Shown: positions 1 through 9,549, counted from the first letter of the stretch. The stretch is DNA of 52,877 nt from Polyangium aurulentum (GCA_945875545.1 CAMCKZ010000012.1:1-52877), one strand, 5' to 3'. Made by a program: numbers and translations. Notes: generated by a model not told the origin, from the letters alone.

Positions 1-213
1 CTCATTTCTTTACGAAAGAAAGACCGTCTGCCTGTCCCGAAGGGAGCCCTCACCATCGCGGTCGCGACGAAATGGGTTGCCGAACTTGGTGGCTGGATTT
101 CGCGAAAGAATGGTCCACCCGGCAGCATCACCCTTTTTCGTGGCCTCGATCGCCTCGCCCAGATCACGCGGGGCTTTGAGCTCGCTCGCCAGAGGGCAAC
201 GGCTCGAAGATGA
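1..213 (+). CDS. IS4-family transposase, C-terminal end only (cut by window edge)
   Basis: Frame 1 is open from base 1 to a TGA at 211-213, giving 70 codons with no start inside the window. The translation contains VATKWVAELGGWISRKNG followed by ITLFRGLDRLAQITRGFEL. This matches the tail of IS4-type DDE transposases, where a Gly/Trp-rich stretch precedes a 'TLWRGxxRLxDI' motif. The catalytic Asp/Asp/Glu residues would lie upstream, outside the window, so I cannot tell whether the gene is intact. I could not find a convincing terminal inverted repeat downstream. It could be the end of a functional insertion sequence or an old remnant. Confidence 0.72.
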   Translation, partial: LISLRKKDRLPVPKGALTIAVATKWVAELGGWISRKNGPPGSITLFRGLDRLAQITRGFELARQRATARR

Positions 214-583
214 GACCAATGGTGAGATCCAGAGGATTGGGTCCCCAGCCGTGTGCGAAGCAGACGGCGTCGGATGGGGTGGCCCGTAAGTGCGTTGGTT
301 GAGTAAATTATTTTTCCGTAGAGTTGCGACCGGCCCTCTTACGTGCATACGCGTGCGTCCCTGATCAAAACGCGCGCCAATCTACCGCTCATGCTGCTTT
401 CCTCCGGCGTCGTCGCCATTTCCGCGGGTTGGCCATGCGCTTAGTCGTGCCCGTCGTGCACTCTGCACCTTTCGGGCACGCGGACCCAAACGAGTATTTC
501 GTGCAGGGTACACGCGTCACCGTATCGATGAATACTGTGCGATTTCAAGATGTTACAAGCGATGCCTGAGAGCCGGCGCGCTT
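214..583. other. Gap between transposase tail and TPR gene
   Basis: No convincing gene is present. The stretch includes the likely right flank of the insertion element and an AT-rich spot near 300-322. It also holds two copies of the TGYANNNTRCA palindrome, at 457-467 and 502-512, only 45 bases apart and the closest pair in the window. Short reading frames here lack family features or a ribosome binding site. The 3' end of the minus-strand TPR gene begins at 584. Confidence 0.5.
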
Positions 584-3500
584 TTAGCCAAGTTCGCCCT
601 GGTCCGGAACCGACTGCAACAGGTCGTCGATGAGGAGGTCGTCGGTCAGCACATCGGCGCTCTCCAGAGCCTCTGGAATCGGGGGCGGCATGCTTGGCAA
701 CCTGGCCTCGGATTGGACGTGCGACGTCGCCTCGGAACGGGCCAGCGAGAGCCCGTGCGACGAGGGCGCAGCAGCGGCGGTGCCATCGGTTGCCTCCGGC
801 GCGTCGTCATCAAAATGCACCTCCGCCTGGCCCGCGTTAAAGGCCTGAAGTTCCGCCGTGGCGTCGCCAAAAATGGGGCTCAAAGCCTGCGATTCCTGCG
901 TGATGAAGGCCATCGGTTCGTCAATCGGGACGGCGAGCGGCGCGAAGGGCGTCTCGTAGCGAATGTCATCGGGCCACGCCGCGGCGATACGAGCCGACGA
1001 TGCGGCGACGATACGAGCCGACGACCCCGACGACGGCGACGACGGCGACGACGGGGGGACCGCCACGGCCATGCGCGCCACAGATCCGTGGGTTCGCGCC
1101 TTCGCGCGTTCGAGAGAGGCCGTGGCCTCCGCATCGCGGGCGTCAAGGCGGAGCACGCGTCGCCACGCGTCGGCGATCTCCCGCGGGTCTGCCCCGGCGG
1201 CTTCCAAAGTGGCTGCAATGCGGCGCGCGAGGGCCAGGCGACGTGCGCCATCTTTCTCTAGCGACCAGCGTTTTTCCATGGATGATGCAAGCTCAACGAG
1301 GAAACCGCGGTGCTCCAAGACCTCCTCGAAAAGCTCCCGATGGGCCATGTTCGCCGCAAGAAGACTATGGGCAACGGCCTGCGCCTGCTCGTCGTCGCCA
1401 TCGGCGAGCAGAGCGCGTACGAGGTGAATCGAGACCGATTCGCGCTCCGCGCCATGAGCCAGCCCGCGGGCCTGGCCAAGAATCTGGGCGCGCGCCAGGT
1501 CGCCGCCGAAATGGGTCTCGGTTGCCGCCGAGGGTGCCACCGCAAAGAGGCGCGCGAGCACTCCGGCGCGCGAGGCCTCGTCGCCACCGAGGCGCTCAAG
1601 TCCTGCAAATATAGCCCGAAGAGGCTCCTCCTCCCAGGCCAGCGAGAGCGCCGAGAGGGCCACGAGCACGCGGCGATCATTCGTGTATTCTGCAAGGAGC
1701 TGGGGATTTAGGATGCTCTGCATCTGGGCGAGCCACGGCACGAGGGCCGCGGGGGCACCTTCCACGCGCGCCAAAATCGCGTCTATTCCGCGTTGGTGAT
1801 CACCGCCCGACACGCCTCGGCAGCGGAGAAGCGCCGTCACCGCCGCATCGGCGCTTGGTGCCAACGCAAGAACCAAATCGAGAAGGTCCGGCGAGAGCTC
1901 GGGCGCGCCAAGCGAAGGGGGAGCGAACCCTTGGGTGTGGGGCAATATGCTGGAAAAAGCCTCATCTGCGAGACCCAGGGCTGCAAGCGCCGTCGCCTCA
2001 CTTCGGGCCTCCGCCAGGTTACGGCTAGGGCCCATCGCCAGAAACAATGCCTTGCTGTGCTCCGCCGATCCGCGCGCGATTGCGAGGGCGAGGGAGGTTC
2101 GCGAAGGGGACAAGCTGCGATGAAATGCGCCGAGTGCCAGGGCCAGCCAGTCGTCCGACGACGGAAGTTTTTCGAGCCAGGCGTCGAGGGCCGCACACGC
2201 CGGATCGAGGCCATCGAAGGTCAAAAGTGATCGCGTGGCGCTCGCCACGAGCCCGGAATGCGCGGCCACCTCCACCCAAAAAAGCCGCAATTCAGGCTGT
2301 TTTGCGGCGTTCGCGGCGACGATCTGCTCCGCGTCGGCGGCGCGGTTCATGCGGCCAATCAGGAGCGTCGCGCGCTCACGCACGAAGGCCTCGAGGGTGG
2401 AGTCGTCGGCCTCGGCCTCGATGGAAAGCCCCAGGCATCGGTCCAGGGTCTCGACGTCGTCGAGGTCGCGGGCGAGGGTTGTGGCCCGGGCAACGCGGTC
2501 GAAATCCTCGGGGTCGAGGGCCAGGAGGGCCTGGAGGTAACGGAGTTCCCGAGGGCCATCGTGCCGAAAATTCGCGAGGCCCACGGAGCGTTCAAGCCAG
2601 GCTTTTCGCAACGATTCGTCTGCCTCGGCAAAGGAGAGAGCCTTGTCGATGAGGGCGAGTTCTTCCGGCGCGTCGAGCGCTCCAGCACCTGCGTCAAGGA
2701 GTTCGCTCACGACGCGGAAGTCGAGAGGCTCGGGAAGCGTGCGGAGTACACGCATTGCCCCGGCGTCGTCGCCTTGGGACCGGAGCGCCTGCGCCGTCAG
2801 AAGGGCCGCCTCCACGCGAAGCGCGGGCGGCAAATCGGTCCGCGCCGCGGTGGCCTCGACGAGGGCCCGCAACTCATCGTCCGTCGCCCAGGGCAGGGGG
2901 GCGAGAAGCCGAAATCGACTGGCGCTTGGACCAAGGCGCATCAGTTCTTTGACGAGGGAAATCGCTCGCGGCGACGACGCGTGGCCCGGCGCCAGTTCTT
3001 CCGCGATGGCAAGCCATGCGGATTTATCTTGACTCGTTCTGAGGGCTATTGCCGCCGTCCAATCGAAGGTCTCGCCGGCGTCGCCCTGGGCGCACGCGCT
3101 GAGTATCGGGCGCACGCGAGCGAGTAGGGCCCCAGCGGTCACCGCGTCGCGCAGGGTGGCCAGGGCTATCTTGCGTGCGCCGGCGTCGGCGAAGTGACCG
3201 GCGGCGCGGAGGAGGTGGTCCGCCCGCTGCCGATCGTCCGCGAGATCGGCCTGCGCGAGAGCCGCGCGGGCTGCGCGTTCGCCTTCGCCAAGCTCCGTGG
3301 CGCAGGCCTCCGCAGCAGCAAAAAGGCGCGCATCGCGCGTGGAGAGCGCGGCCTCGGTGAAGTACCGCTCGGCCCCGGCCACATCTCCCGCGCTCTGCCT
3401 AAGCCTGCCTAGATCTTCGGTGAGTTGCGCCCGCTCGGTCGTCGTGAGCGCCGTGCCAATCGTCGCGAGGGCCTCCAAGAGAACGGCCTCGAGACGAGCG

Positions 3501-4975
3501 CCGTCGCGAAGGCTTCGAACGAGCTGAATGGCTTCGCGCCAGGCCTCGACATCGCCGACGAGGAGCTGCGCGCGGCGCAAAAGTGCGAGGGCGGCGGAGG
3601 CCGGATCGCGGCGTTTGTCGAGGTGCAGCCGCGCGAGTTCTGCGAGGAATTCTGCTGGATTGGAAGCGGACGCAAGGCCTTCTTCCACAAGCCCGACGAC
3701 CGCATCCCAGCGGCCCACGCGTTCCAAATGGCCGCGCAACGCGGCGCGTGCCTCCATGTTTTTCGGGTCTGAGCGCACGAGTTCTTCGAGGGCCGCGATG
3801 GCGCCAAAGGGATCGTCGAGGGGACCGGCGCAAAGTTCCGCGAGCTCGCGAACAATGGAGAGTCGGCGAGACACGGGCCAGTCGTTTCGCTTGGCTGCAT
3901 CGGAAGCCTCGGAGAGCACTTCACGCAGTCCTTCGTGATCGCCGCGCGCAGCCAAAATCCCTCGAAGTTCTGCGAGCGCATTCTCTTCGAGGGGATCGAT
4001 CGCGAGCACTTCGCGAAGCTTGGCGACGTGCAACGAAGGAAAGGATTTGACCGCAGCGGCCTCCGCGAGGAGGGCCAAAATACGCGGATCAAGGGCGTGG
4101 CTATCGGACGCTGCCAGCTCGTCGATGTCGACAATCGAAGGCATCGACGATGGGGCCTCCGGGAGCGTTCCCGTCGGACGATCGTCGAGGGAGGCCGCGA
4201 CGCGATCGAGGGCCCGAGACTGACGTGCAGAGCCAAGAATGAAGAGGGCATTGGCGAGCGATTGACGCGCGGCTGCCTGCATATTTGCAGCGATTGCGCA
4301 GTCGACGAAGAGGTCGAGGGCCTCGTCGCTTGTGGGCTCGAGTTCCAGGGCGGACGACGCGTAAGAGAACCCCGCCGCATTGCGGTGCTTGCGCGCAAGG
4401 TGCATCAACGAGAGCAACGCATGTTGACGGTCGTCGTCGTCGAGGCCGCCGCCATCACGAAAAGACTGGATGGCGGAGCGTGCGAAACGAACCAGCAAAG
4501 TTTCTTCGCGCCGCACCCGCAAGACCTCGCGAAGAAAGAAGCGCTCGAGGGGTCGGTCGGGCAGTTTCTCGGCTTGGTCCGCAAGATCGAGAGAGACGCT
4601 CGCGCGCTTCTCGTCGTCGGAAATAGCAGGCAAAACCCAGGTATATAGGCGCAAGGCGCGGCCCAAATCGCCAAGAATATTGGCCGCATCCACGCCGCGT
4701 TGGGCGGCGCCCGTCGTGGGCTCCACGATGGCCAATAGGGCGTCCAAGCACTGGAGCGCAGCCCCGGGTGCGTCGGCCTCCGCGAAGCCGTGGGCTGCCT
4801 CCGCGAGGCACTCGCTTTTGCGCTCATCGCCCACTGCGCTGCTCGCCGCGTCGGCCCAAATCGTGGCGCGGTCGAAAAGACTCTGGGCGAACGAGGCACC
4901 CGCTTCGACGGCATCGAGGCCCTTCGCGGAGGCTGCAGCGGACGTCGCGGAATCGGTGGACTGGGGCATGGTCAT
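584..4975 (-). CDS. Very long TPR-repeat protein, probably cytoplasmic
   Basis: 1463 residues with no signal peptide or membrane segment. Most of the protein is Ala/Leu/Glu/Asp-rich paired helices typical of divergent tetratricopeptide repeats, for example ALLALDPEDFDRVARA and VLRLDARDAEATASLERA. About residues 1295-1330 form a Ser/Pro/Ala linker built of short repeats, and the tail is acidic (TDDLLIDDLLQSVPDQ). The start overlaps the TGA of the upstream kinase gene as ATGA (4972-4975), so the two are almost certainly co-translated. A second ATG two codons later is possible. TPR superhelices usually hold protein partners, and the coupling suggests it is a scaffold or substrate of the kinase. 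That role is inference. Confidence 0.85.
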   Translation of the reverse strand: MTMPQSTDSATSAAASAKGLDAVEAGASFAQSLFDRATIWADAASSAVGDERKSECLAEAAHGFAEADAPGAALQCLDALLAIVEPTTGAAQRGVDAANILGDLGRALRLYTWVLPAISDDEKRASVSLDLADQAEKLPDRPLERFFLREVLRVRREETLLVRFARSAIQSFRDGGGLDDDDRQHALLSLMHLARKHRNAAGFSYASSALELEPTSDEALDLFVDCAIAANMQAAARQSLANALFILGSARQSRALDRVAASLDDRPTGTLPEAPSSMPSIVDIDELAASDSHALDPRILALLAEAAAVKSFPSLHVAKLREVLAIDPLEENALAELRGILAARGDHEGLREVLSEASDAAKRNDWPVSRRLSIVRELAELCAGPLDDPFGAIAALEELVRSDPKNMEARAALRGHLERVGRWDAVVGLVEEGLASASNPAEFLAELARLHLDKRRDPASAALALLRRAQLLVGDVEAWREAIQLVRSLRDGARLEAVLLEALATIGTALTTTERAQLTEDLGRLRQSAGDVAGAERYFTEAALSTRDARLFAAAEACATELGEGERAARAALAQADLADDRQRADHLLRAAGHFADAGARKIALATLRDAVTAGALLARVRPILSACAQGDAGETFDWTAAIALRTSQDKSAWLAIAEELAPGHASSPRAISLVKELMRLGPSASRFRLLAPLPWATDDELRALVEATAARTDLPPALRVEAALLTAQALRSQGDDAGAMRVLRTLPEPLDFRVVSELLDAGAGALDAPEELALIDKALSFAEADESLRKAWLERSVGLANFRHDGPRELRYLQALLALDPEDFDRVARATTLARDLDDVETLDRCLGLSIEAEADDSTLEAFVRERATLLIGRMNRAADAEQIVAANAAKQPELRLFWVEVAAHSGLVASATRSLLTFDGLDPACAALDAWLEKLPSSDDWLALALGAFHRSLSPSRTSLALAIARGSAEHSKALFLAMGPSRNLAEARSEATALAALGLADEAFSSILPHTQGFAPPSLGAPELSPDLLDLVLALAPSADAAVTALLRCRGVSGGDHQRGIDAILARVEGAPAALVPWLAQMQSILNPQLLAEYTNDRRVLVALSALSLAWEEEPLRAIFAGLERLGGDEASRAGVLARLFAVAPSAATETHFGGDLARAQILGQARGLAHGAERESVSIHLVRALLADGDDEQAQAVAHSLLAANMAHRELFEEVLEHRGFLVELASSMEKRWSLEKDGARRLALARRIAATLEAAGADPREIADAWRRVLRLDARDAEATASLERAKARTHGSVARMAVAVPPSSPSSPSSGSSARIVAASSARIAAAWPDDIRYETPFAPLAVPIDEPMAFITQESQALSPIFGDATAELQAFNAGQAEVHFDDDAPEATDGTAAAAPSSHGLSLARSEATSHVQSEARLPSMPPPIPEALESADVLTDDLLIDDLLQSVPDQGELG
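983..1062 (-). repeat. In-frame short tandem repeats in the TPR-protein linker
   Basis: Two copies of GATACGAGCCGACGA are followed by several copies of the 9-base unit GACGACGGC. On the coding (minus) strand they encode SSARI and PSS repeats. Lengths are multiples of three, so unit-number changes would keep the reading frame. Confidence 0.7.
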
Positions 4976-6570
4976 TCGAAAATTCCGTAGCCCGGAGGGG
5001 GCGATGGCTTGGGCGCGGGCGGTGCCGGAACTGCGGCGGGAGACGTGCTTGAGGGCGCGGCGGGGACAGGGCGCGAAGGCCTCGCGAGGGGCTTCGAATC
5101 CGTCGCCCCGCGACCAGGTGCTGGAGGCGGCGAAGCGTAGGGCTCAAGGGGTCGTGGCACCGCAAGACCGGTGGCGGGGACGCTTTGGGTCGTGGCCTCC
5201 ACGGGGCGCGGTGACGTATATGGTATGGGTATGGGCTGCGTAAGGGTTGTGATGCCTGCGGCCGGGGTCTCGGGTGCCGAAAAGAGGCGGCGGAGGACGA
5301 AGACCGAAACGAGTGCGGCGAGGAGAAACGCAGGAACGGCGATACGCAGCCAGCGGTCGCGCGCCGCAGCGGCGAGGCGAGGACTCAGGGCCTGCTCGTC
5401 TATCGTGGGCGTCGATGGGTCGGTCCCGGGCCCGCTCCCAGGCCCGCTCCCTGGCCCGCTCCCTGGCCCGCTCAAGGCTTCGAAGGAAGCGGAGGCACTG
5501 GCGGACAAGGGCGACCTTCGCCCCGTGCCCAGGGTGCGTGCGATCCGCAGGCCGCTCGAGTCTGTGATGGCGTCTTCGTAGATTTTCAAAAGGCGATCGG
5601 CGAAGGCGTCTGCGCTCGCAGGCCGCTGGCTCGGTTCTTTGGCGAGGCCGTCGGCGACAAGGTCTTCGAGGGCGTCTGGAATGGGGACGGGCAGCCCAAG
5701 TTCGCGCAGGGGTGTGGGGGCGGTTTTGATGTGCCGCGCCATGACAACGACGGCTTCGCGATCGTCGAATACCGGGCGTCCGCTCAGCATTTGATAAAGG
5801 ATCGCGGCGAGCGTGTAGAGGTCTGACCGGGCGTCAAGGGGAAGGCCTTGGGCCTGTTCGGGAGACATGTAGCGCGGCGTTCCGAAGACCGCGCCGGCTT
5901 GGGTTTCGATGACCTCGAGGCTGGGGTCTGTGCGGCCAACGAGCTTGGCGATTCCGAAATCAAGAACCTTGACGATCTCACGGGCTGCGGAGGATCCATC
6001 GACAAGTGCAAAGTACACGTTGTCGGGTTTGAGGTCGCGGTGGACGATGCCCTTGGCGTGAGCCTCGGAGAGCGAACGCAGCACTTGCATCGCGATTTCG
6101 ATGGCCTCGGTGACCTCGATGCGGCCCAGGCGAGCGAGGCGCTGACCCAGTGATTCTCCACGCAAAAGCTCCATGACGAGGTACGGGTCGCCTTCGCTTG
6201 TGCGGCCCGAGTCGAAGGCCGTCACGGTGTGGGGCGAACTGAGCTTGGCTACAAATTCAGCCTCGCGAAGAAATCGTGAATGGGTGTTTTCGTCGGCGTT
6301 GCGATCGTGGCGCAGAACCTTGATCGCGACTTCACGCGAGATATTGAGCTGGCGAGCGCGGTATACGGTGCCCATGGATCCGGAGCCCAAGAGCCCGTCG
6401 ATTCGGTAACGGCTGTCGATGACTTTGCCGACGAAAGGATCGAGCGCCGGCACGCTTTCCGGCGCAACGGAGGGCGGCCTGAGCACGAGAACCGTGGCAT
6501 CTTTCGGGCACAAACCGGCGTTGTCGGTGCGGCCCGCGATGAACGTGCCGCCGCAAGTTGGGCAGCGCAT
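4972..6570 (-). CDS. Zinc-ribbon Ser/Thr protein kinase, membrane-anchored
   Basis: From the ATG at 6568-6570 the protein has 532 residues. A longer frame to 6669 exists, but the zinc ribbon then would not sit at the N-terminus as is usual. The order is: zinc ribbon (MRCPTCGG, then CPKD, residues 1-24); Hanks-type kinase at about 54-320 with Gly loop LGSGSMGTVY (61-70), Lys84 in VAIKVL, catalytic HRDLKPDN (178-185), DFG (204-206), SPEQA and ARSDLY; then Gly/Ser/Pro linker repeats; one transmembrane helix near 405-430 (IAVPAFLLAALVSVFVL); and a Pro/Ala-rich tail ending in YGIFE. All catalytic residues are present, so it should be active, with the kinase domain in the cytoplasm. It is the first gene of a pair with the long TPR protein. 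Confidence 0.93.
   Translation of the reverse strand: MRCPTCGGTFIAGRTDNAGLCPKDATVLVLRPPSVAPESVPALDPFVGKVIDSRYRIDGLLGSGSMGTVYRARQLNISREVAIKVLRHDRNADENTHSRFLREAEFVAKLSSPHTVTAFDSGRTSEGDPYLVMELLRGESLGQRLARLGRIEVTEAIEIAMQVLRSLSEAHAKGIVHRDLKPDNVYFALVDGSSAAREIVKVLDFGIAKLVGRTDPSLEVIETQAGAVFGTPRYMSPEQAQGLPLDARSDLYTLAAILYQMLSGRPVFDDREAVVVMARHIKTAPTPLRELGLPVPIPDALEDLVADGLAKEPSQRPASADAFADRLLKIYEDAITDSSGLRIARTLGTGRRSPLSASASASFEALSGPGSGPGSGPGSGPGTDPSTPTIDEQALSPRLAAAARDRWLRIAVPAFLLAALVSVFVLRRLFSAPETPAAGITTLTQPIPIPYTSPRPVEATTQSVPATGLAVPRPLEPYASPPPAPGRGATDSKPLARPSRPVPAAPSSTSPAAVPAPPAPKPSPPPGYGIFE
5429..5473 (-). repeat. 12-base tandem repeat, kinase linker
   Basis: Nearly four copies of GGCCCGCTCCCT, encoding (GSGP)n between the kinase domain and the transmembrane helix. 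The copies are almost identical, as expected for a recently expanded, length-variable linker. Confidence 0.85.
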
Positions 6571-6840
6571 GCGCGCGCCAACGGAACCAGGCGGGACGGT
6601 TTCGGCGGAAAGGTGAGGGACTTGCAACGGGCCTTCGCCATGCTCCTTTGGGAGGCGGCATTGGGGCAATCGAAACGGGCACCAAGTGCCACAGACTGTA
6701 GCGCGATTGGCCGATTATGTTGGCGTTGCGCCGCGTGAGTCTACCTGTTGCCGTGAAGAACGAGGGCCGCAATGATTGCGTGTCACCATGGTTCGAATCT
6801 CTGCTGGATCTTTGCTGGAAAAGAGTGTACCGCGCGGGGC

Positions 6841-7494
6841 ATGGATCTCTCCGCTGCTACTTCCGCTCTCGAAGGTTTGTTTCAAGCGCACGCGGCCGTT
6901 GAGGTGGCGAATGAAGCGGTCCACGACGTCCCCAAAGAGGAGCTCGTCGCTGCGATTCAGGGCGAGTTCAAGAAAGCCCACGCGCTCGAAGACCACGACG
7001 AGGCCTCGCTCAGGTTTGTCGCGCTGGCCGAGGTGCTGGCGGAACTTGAGGGGCCCGAAGTTGTAGAAATGCTGATCGACGTCCTCGACCTCGAAGACTC
7101 GGACGCCAGGCAAGTTGCAGGCGAAGCGCTCGTGGGCCTTGCGAGCGACCGCTTCGCCGAAGTCGCCCACGTCGTCGAAAAGCAGCTTGCTACGCGCCCC
7201 GCGTCGAGCACCGCGCTCCGGGAACTCACCTATGTTTTCGCCATGATTCCCGACGCGAGCAGCGTCAAACTACTCGAAAAATTCCTGGCCCACAGCGAGG
7301 CAGCGGTGGTTGCTTCGGCGATCGAAGCCCTCGTCGAAATCGGCGATGCGGCGGCGTCGCGCGCCCTCGACAAACTCAAAAACGACAAGCGCCAGGTCTC
7401 CATCGAAGACGACCGCGATGGCGACGAAACCGTCACCATCGGGCAGCTCGCGATCGAAGCGGTGAGCCTCATTCGAGAAGCCAGCCGCAACTAA
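6841..7494 (+). CDS. HEAT-repeat protein
   Basis: 217 residues from the ATG at 6841 (MDLSAATSALEGLF). An upstream extension to 6772 looks unlike protein. The sequence is acidic and helical, with repeated units such as EVVEMLIDVLDLEDSDARQV and SVKLLEKFLAHSEAAVV that fit HEAT/armadillo repeats. There is no signal peptide or membrane span. It is divergent from the kinase gene (about 270 bases between starts) and is followed 129 bases later by the zinc-ribbon/TPR gene. HEAT proteins are usually scaffolds for protein-protein contacts; its specific partner is unknown. Confidence 0.8.
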   Translation: MDLSAATSALEGLFQAHAAVEVANEAVHDVPKEELVAAIQGEFKKAHALEDHDEASLRFVALAEVLAELEGPEVVEMLIDVLDLEDSDARQVAGEALVGLASDRFAEVAHVVEKQLATRPASSTALRELTYVFAMIPDASSVKLLEKFLAHSEAAVVASAIEALVEIGDAAASRALDKLKNDKRQVSIEDDRDGDETVTIGQLAIEAVSLIREASRN

Positions 7495-7623
7495 CGCGTT
7501 GCGGTATTTCAGCGTATAGCTGGCCCCTTGGCCCCGGCGTGCCCAGGAAAGACGCGGGCGCGCGAAGTTATTGCCCCCGTCTTCACTTGGCGGGCGATGT
7601 GCGCTACTCGGTCAGCGCAGCCG

Positions 7624-9549
7624 ATGGACGTTCAATGCCCCCAGTGCGCTTTCGCGTACGAACTCGACGACGCGCTCATCACCAGCACGGGAACGCTCGT
7701 GCGCTGCACGCAGTGCGAACACAAGTTCCGCGTCACGCACGATAGCGACTGCGAAGACGAACCTTGGATTGTCAAGACATTTGACGGCGATACCGCGCGT
7801 TTTCGCAACCGCACCGACGTCGAACAGGCGATTGTGCGGGGCGAGCTCGGGCGCAGCGACCTCTTGGCCCGTGGCCGCGGCGAGGCAAGGCCCCTCGGCA
7901 ACATCGTCGAGCTTGACGCCTACTTCGACCAGCAGCAGCGCGTGGGCAGCCTTGAAGTGGTTTCCAGGCCCGGCTCTGTGCCCGACGACACCCTCACCAG
8001 CCCGAATCTGCTCTCGCGCACGTCTGCCGTGGTCCTCGAATCGAGCCCGGACGTAGCCTCCGCGCGCGCGTCACGCCCGACGCACAGCGCACCGCTGACC
8101 CCGTTTCCCCGCGCGCCGTCGTCTTTTCCCCCAGCGCGCGAGGCGCGCCGCATGCCGGGCTTGGTCGATTCCGCGTACCCCGCATCGGCGAGAGTCTCGG
8201 ACCGCGCGCCGTCGAGCGAGAATTACGCGCTGATTTCCGCTCCAAGCTCCCGGTCTTACGCGAGCGAGGCATCGCGGCTGGCGGTCCCCATCGATGTGCG
8301 CCCGCGCGCGCGCAAAACCGGGTGGGTCGTCGCGATTTCCCTCCTCCTCGGCGTCGGATCGAGCGCTTTTTTGCTCGGTCGCCGTTACACCAAGGCCCAG
8401 CAGGCGCCCGTGGCGTCCACGGTAGCCGCCGATTTTTCCGGCGTCGCCGCCGATATTCTCGCGGGGCGTTTGGAGAGCAGCCGGGTTGCTATTGACGCCC
8501 TCAGCAAGACCCTCGGCGCCGATCCTCAGCTTTTGGCTGTGCGCACTTTCCTTGCGATTTCGCAGGCCGATGTTGCCGAGAGCTTGGCGACTTATGAAAA
8601 AATGGCCGGGCTCCCGGGCGCGGCTCCATTGGCCATCGCCGCAGAAGAGGCGGCCGCCCATGCGATCAAGGCTTCGGAACGCTGGGCAGAAGTGGCCCCC
8701 GACGCCCCCGAGTCGATCTTCGCGTTGGCGCAATCGTTTGCGCTCATGGGCCAGCGCGCGCGGGCGCAACAGTACATCGATCGCATCGGCCCCGCAGCCC
8801 CGTCGTATGCGTACAGCGCGGCGTTGCTCGCAAGCCTTGGGGGCTCCCCCGATGCGGCGAATCTGCTGGAAAAAGCCTATCAAAGTGAGCCTTTTCGGGC
8901 GCGCCTGCGTTTCCTTAGTCGTGGCTTGGCGAAGGAAAATACATCCGTGCAGAATGCACTGATCGCCGAGCTTCGCGCAACGTGTGACAGCGCCAATGTG
9001 CTTCGTTGGCTGGATGGGTTTCGGGCGGCGGTCGAGGCGGATGCCGCCGCACCGGTGCCAAAAAAGATCGTCGCGGCGGACGATTTCGGGGTGGCTTTCG
9101 AAGGCGAGAGCGAGCCGTCCACGGGCGGCGGCAGCGCAGGCGGAACGGCGACGAAGAGCGGAAAAAAGCTGCCTTCCGACCCCCGACGTGCGCTCGAAGA
9201 GGGAGACCGGGCGCGGCGCCGTGGCGACCATGAAGAGGCGCGGGCTCTGTTTCAGGTGGCGCTTGAAGCCAATCCTCTGGATTCGGAGGCCTTGGCGGGC
9301 CTCGGCGATTGCGCGCGCGATGCCCACGATTCGGCGGCGGCGCTTGCGTACTACCGCAAGACTCTCAACGCGAATCCGAGCTTTTTACCAGCGCGAATTG
9401 GTCTCGCCGATGCCCAGTGGGCCGGCGGTGACCGCACTTCCGCGTCCCGCGGGTACCGTGAGATCATGGAAAATTTTCCTGAGGGGGCCTACCCCGCGCT
9501 CGTGAAAGAGCGTGCCCTCGGGCAATCAACGACCCCGGAGCAACCGTGA
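7624..9549 (+). CDS. MJ0042-type zinc-ribbon, single-pass membrane protein with C-terminal TPRs
   Basis: 641 residues from the ATG at 7624, where the zinc ribbon begins (CPQC, residues 4-7, then CTQC, about 27-30), the usual N-terminal position for this family. A compact domain follows (PWIVKTFDGDTARF to NIVELDAYF, about 45-100). It resembles the GYF-like module that accompanies such ribbons in myxobacterial proteins; this resemblance is by eye. A Ser/Pro/Arg-rich region leads to a transmembrane helix near 222-244 (GWVVAISLLLGVGSSAFLL). The C-terminal half is TPR, clearest in ALEEGDRARRRGDHEEARAL and AYYRKTLNANPSFLPARIG. Its stop overlaps the GTG of sppA (GTGA, 9546-9549), so the two are coupled. 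Confidence 0.82.
   Translation: MDVQCPQCAFAYELDDALITSTGTLVRCTQCEHKFRVTHDSDCEDEPWIVKTFDGDTARFRNRTDVEQAIVRGELGRSDLLARGRGEARPLGNIVELDAYFDQQQRVGSLEVVSRPGSVPDDTLTSPNLLSRTSAVVLESSPDVASARASRPTHSAPLTPFPRAPSSFPPAREARRMPGLVDSAYPASARVSDRAPSSENYALISAPSSRSYASEASRLAVPIDVRPRARKTGWVVAISLLLGVGSSAFLLGRRYTKAQQAPVASTVAADFSGVAADILAGRLESSRVAIDALSKTLGADPQLLAVRTFLAISQADVAESLATYEKMAGLPGAAPLAIAAEEAAAHAIKASERWAEVAPDAPESIFALAQSFALMGQRARAQQYIDRIGPAAPSYAYSAALLASLGGSPDAANLLEKAYQSEPFRARLRFLSRGLAKENTSVQNALIAELRATCDSANVLRWLDGFRAAVEADAAAPVPKKIVAADDFGVAFEGESEPSTGGGSAGGTATKSGKKLPSDPRRALEEGDRARRRGDHEEARALFQVALEANPLDSEALAGLGDCARDAHDSAAALAYYRKTLNANPSFLPARIGLADAQWAGGDRTSASRGYREIMENFPEGAYPALVKERALGQSTTPEQP

Noticed and set aside
10-348. 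Minus-strand frame over the transposase tail
   Set aside because: It is antisense to the better-supported IS4-type frame and its translation has no family features.
324-569. Small plus-strand frame before the TPR gene
   Set aside because: The 81-residue product is Arg/His-rich with no ribosome binding site or recognisable motif, and two palindrome copies lie within it.
1018-1060. GACGACGGC repeats as a possible CRISPR or regulatory array
   Set aside because: The units are 9 bases with no spacers and lie in frame in a coding linker.
713-1261. Arg-rich frames opposite the TPR gene
   Set aside because: These are shadows of a high-GC coding strand; the Arg/Ala/Pro composition is typical of antisense frames.
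4281-4293. TGCATATTTGCA as another palindrome copy
   Set aside because: The half-sites are four bases apart, not three. It and a few similar cases were kept as controls for spacing.
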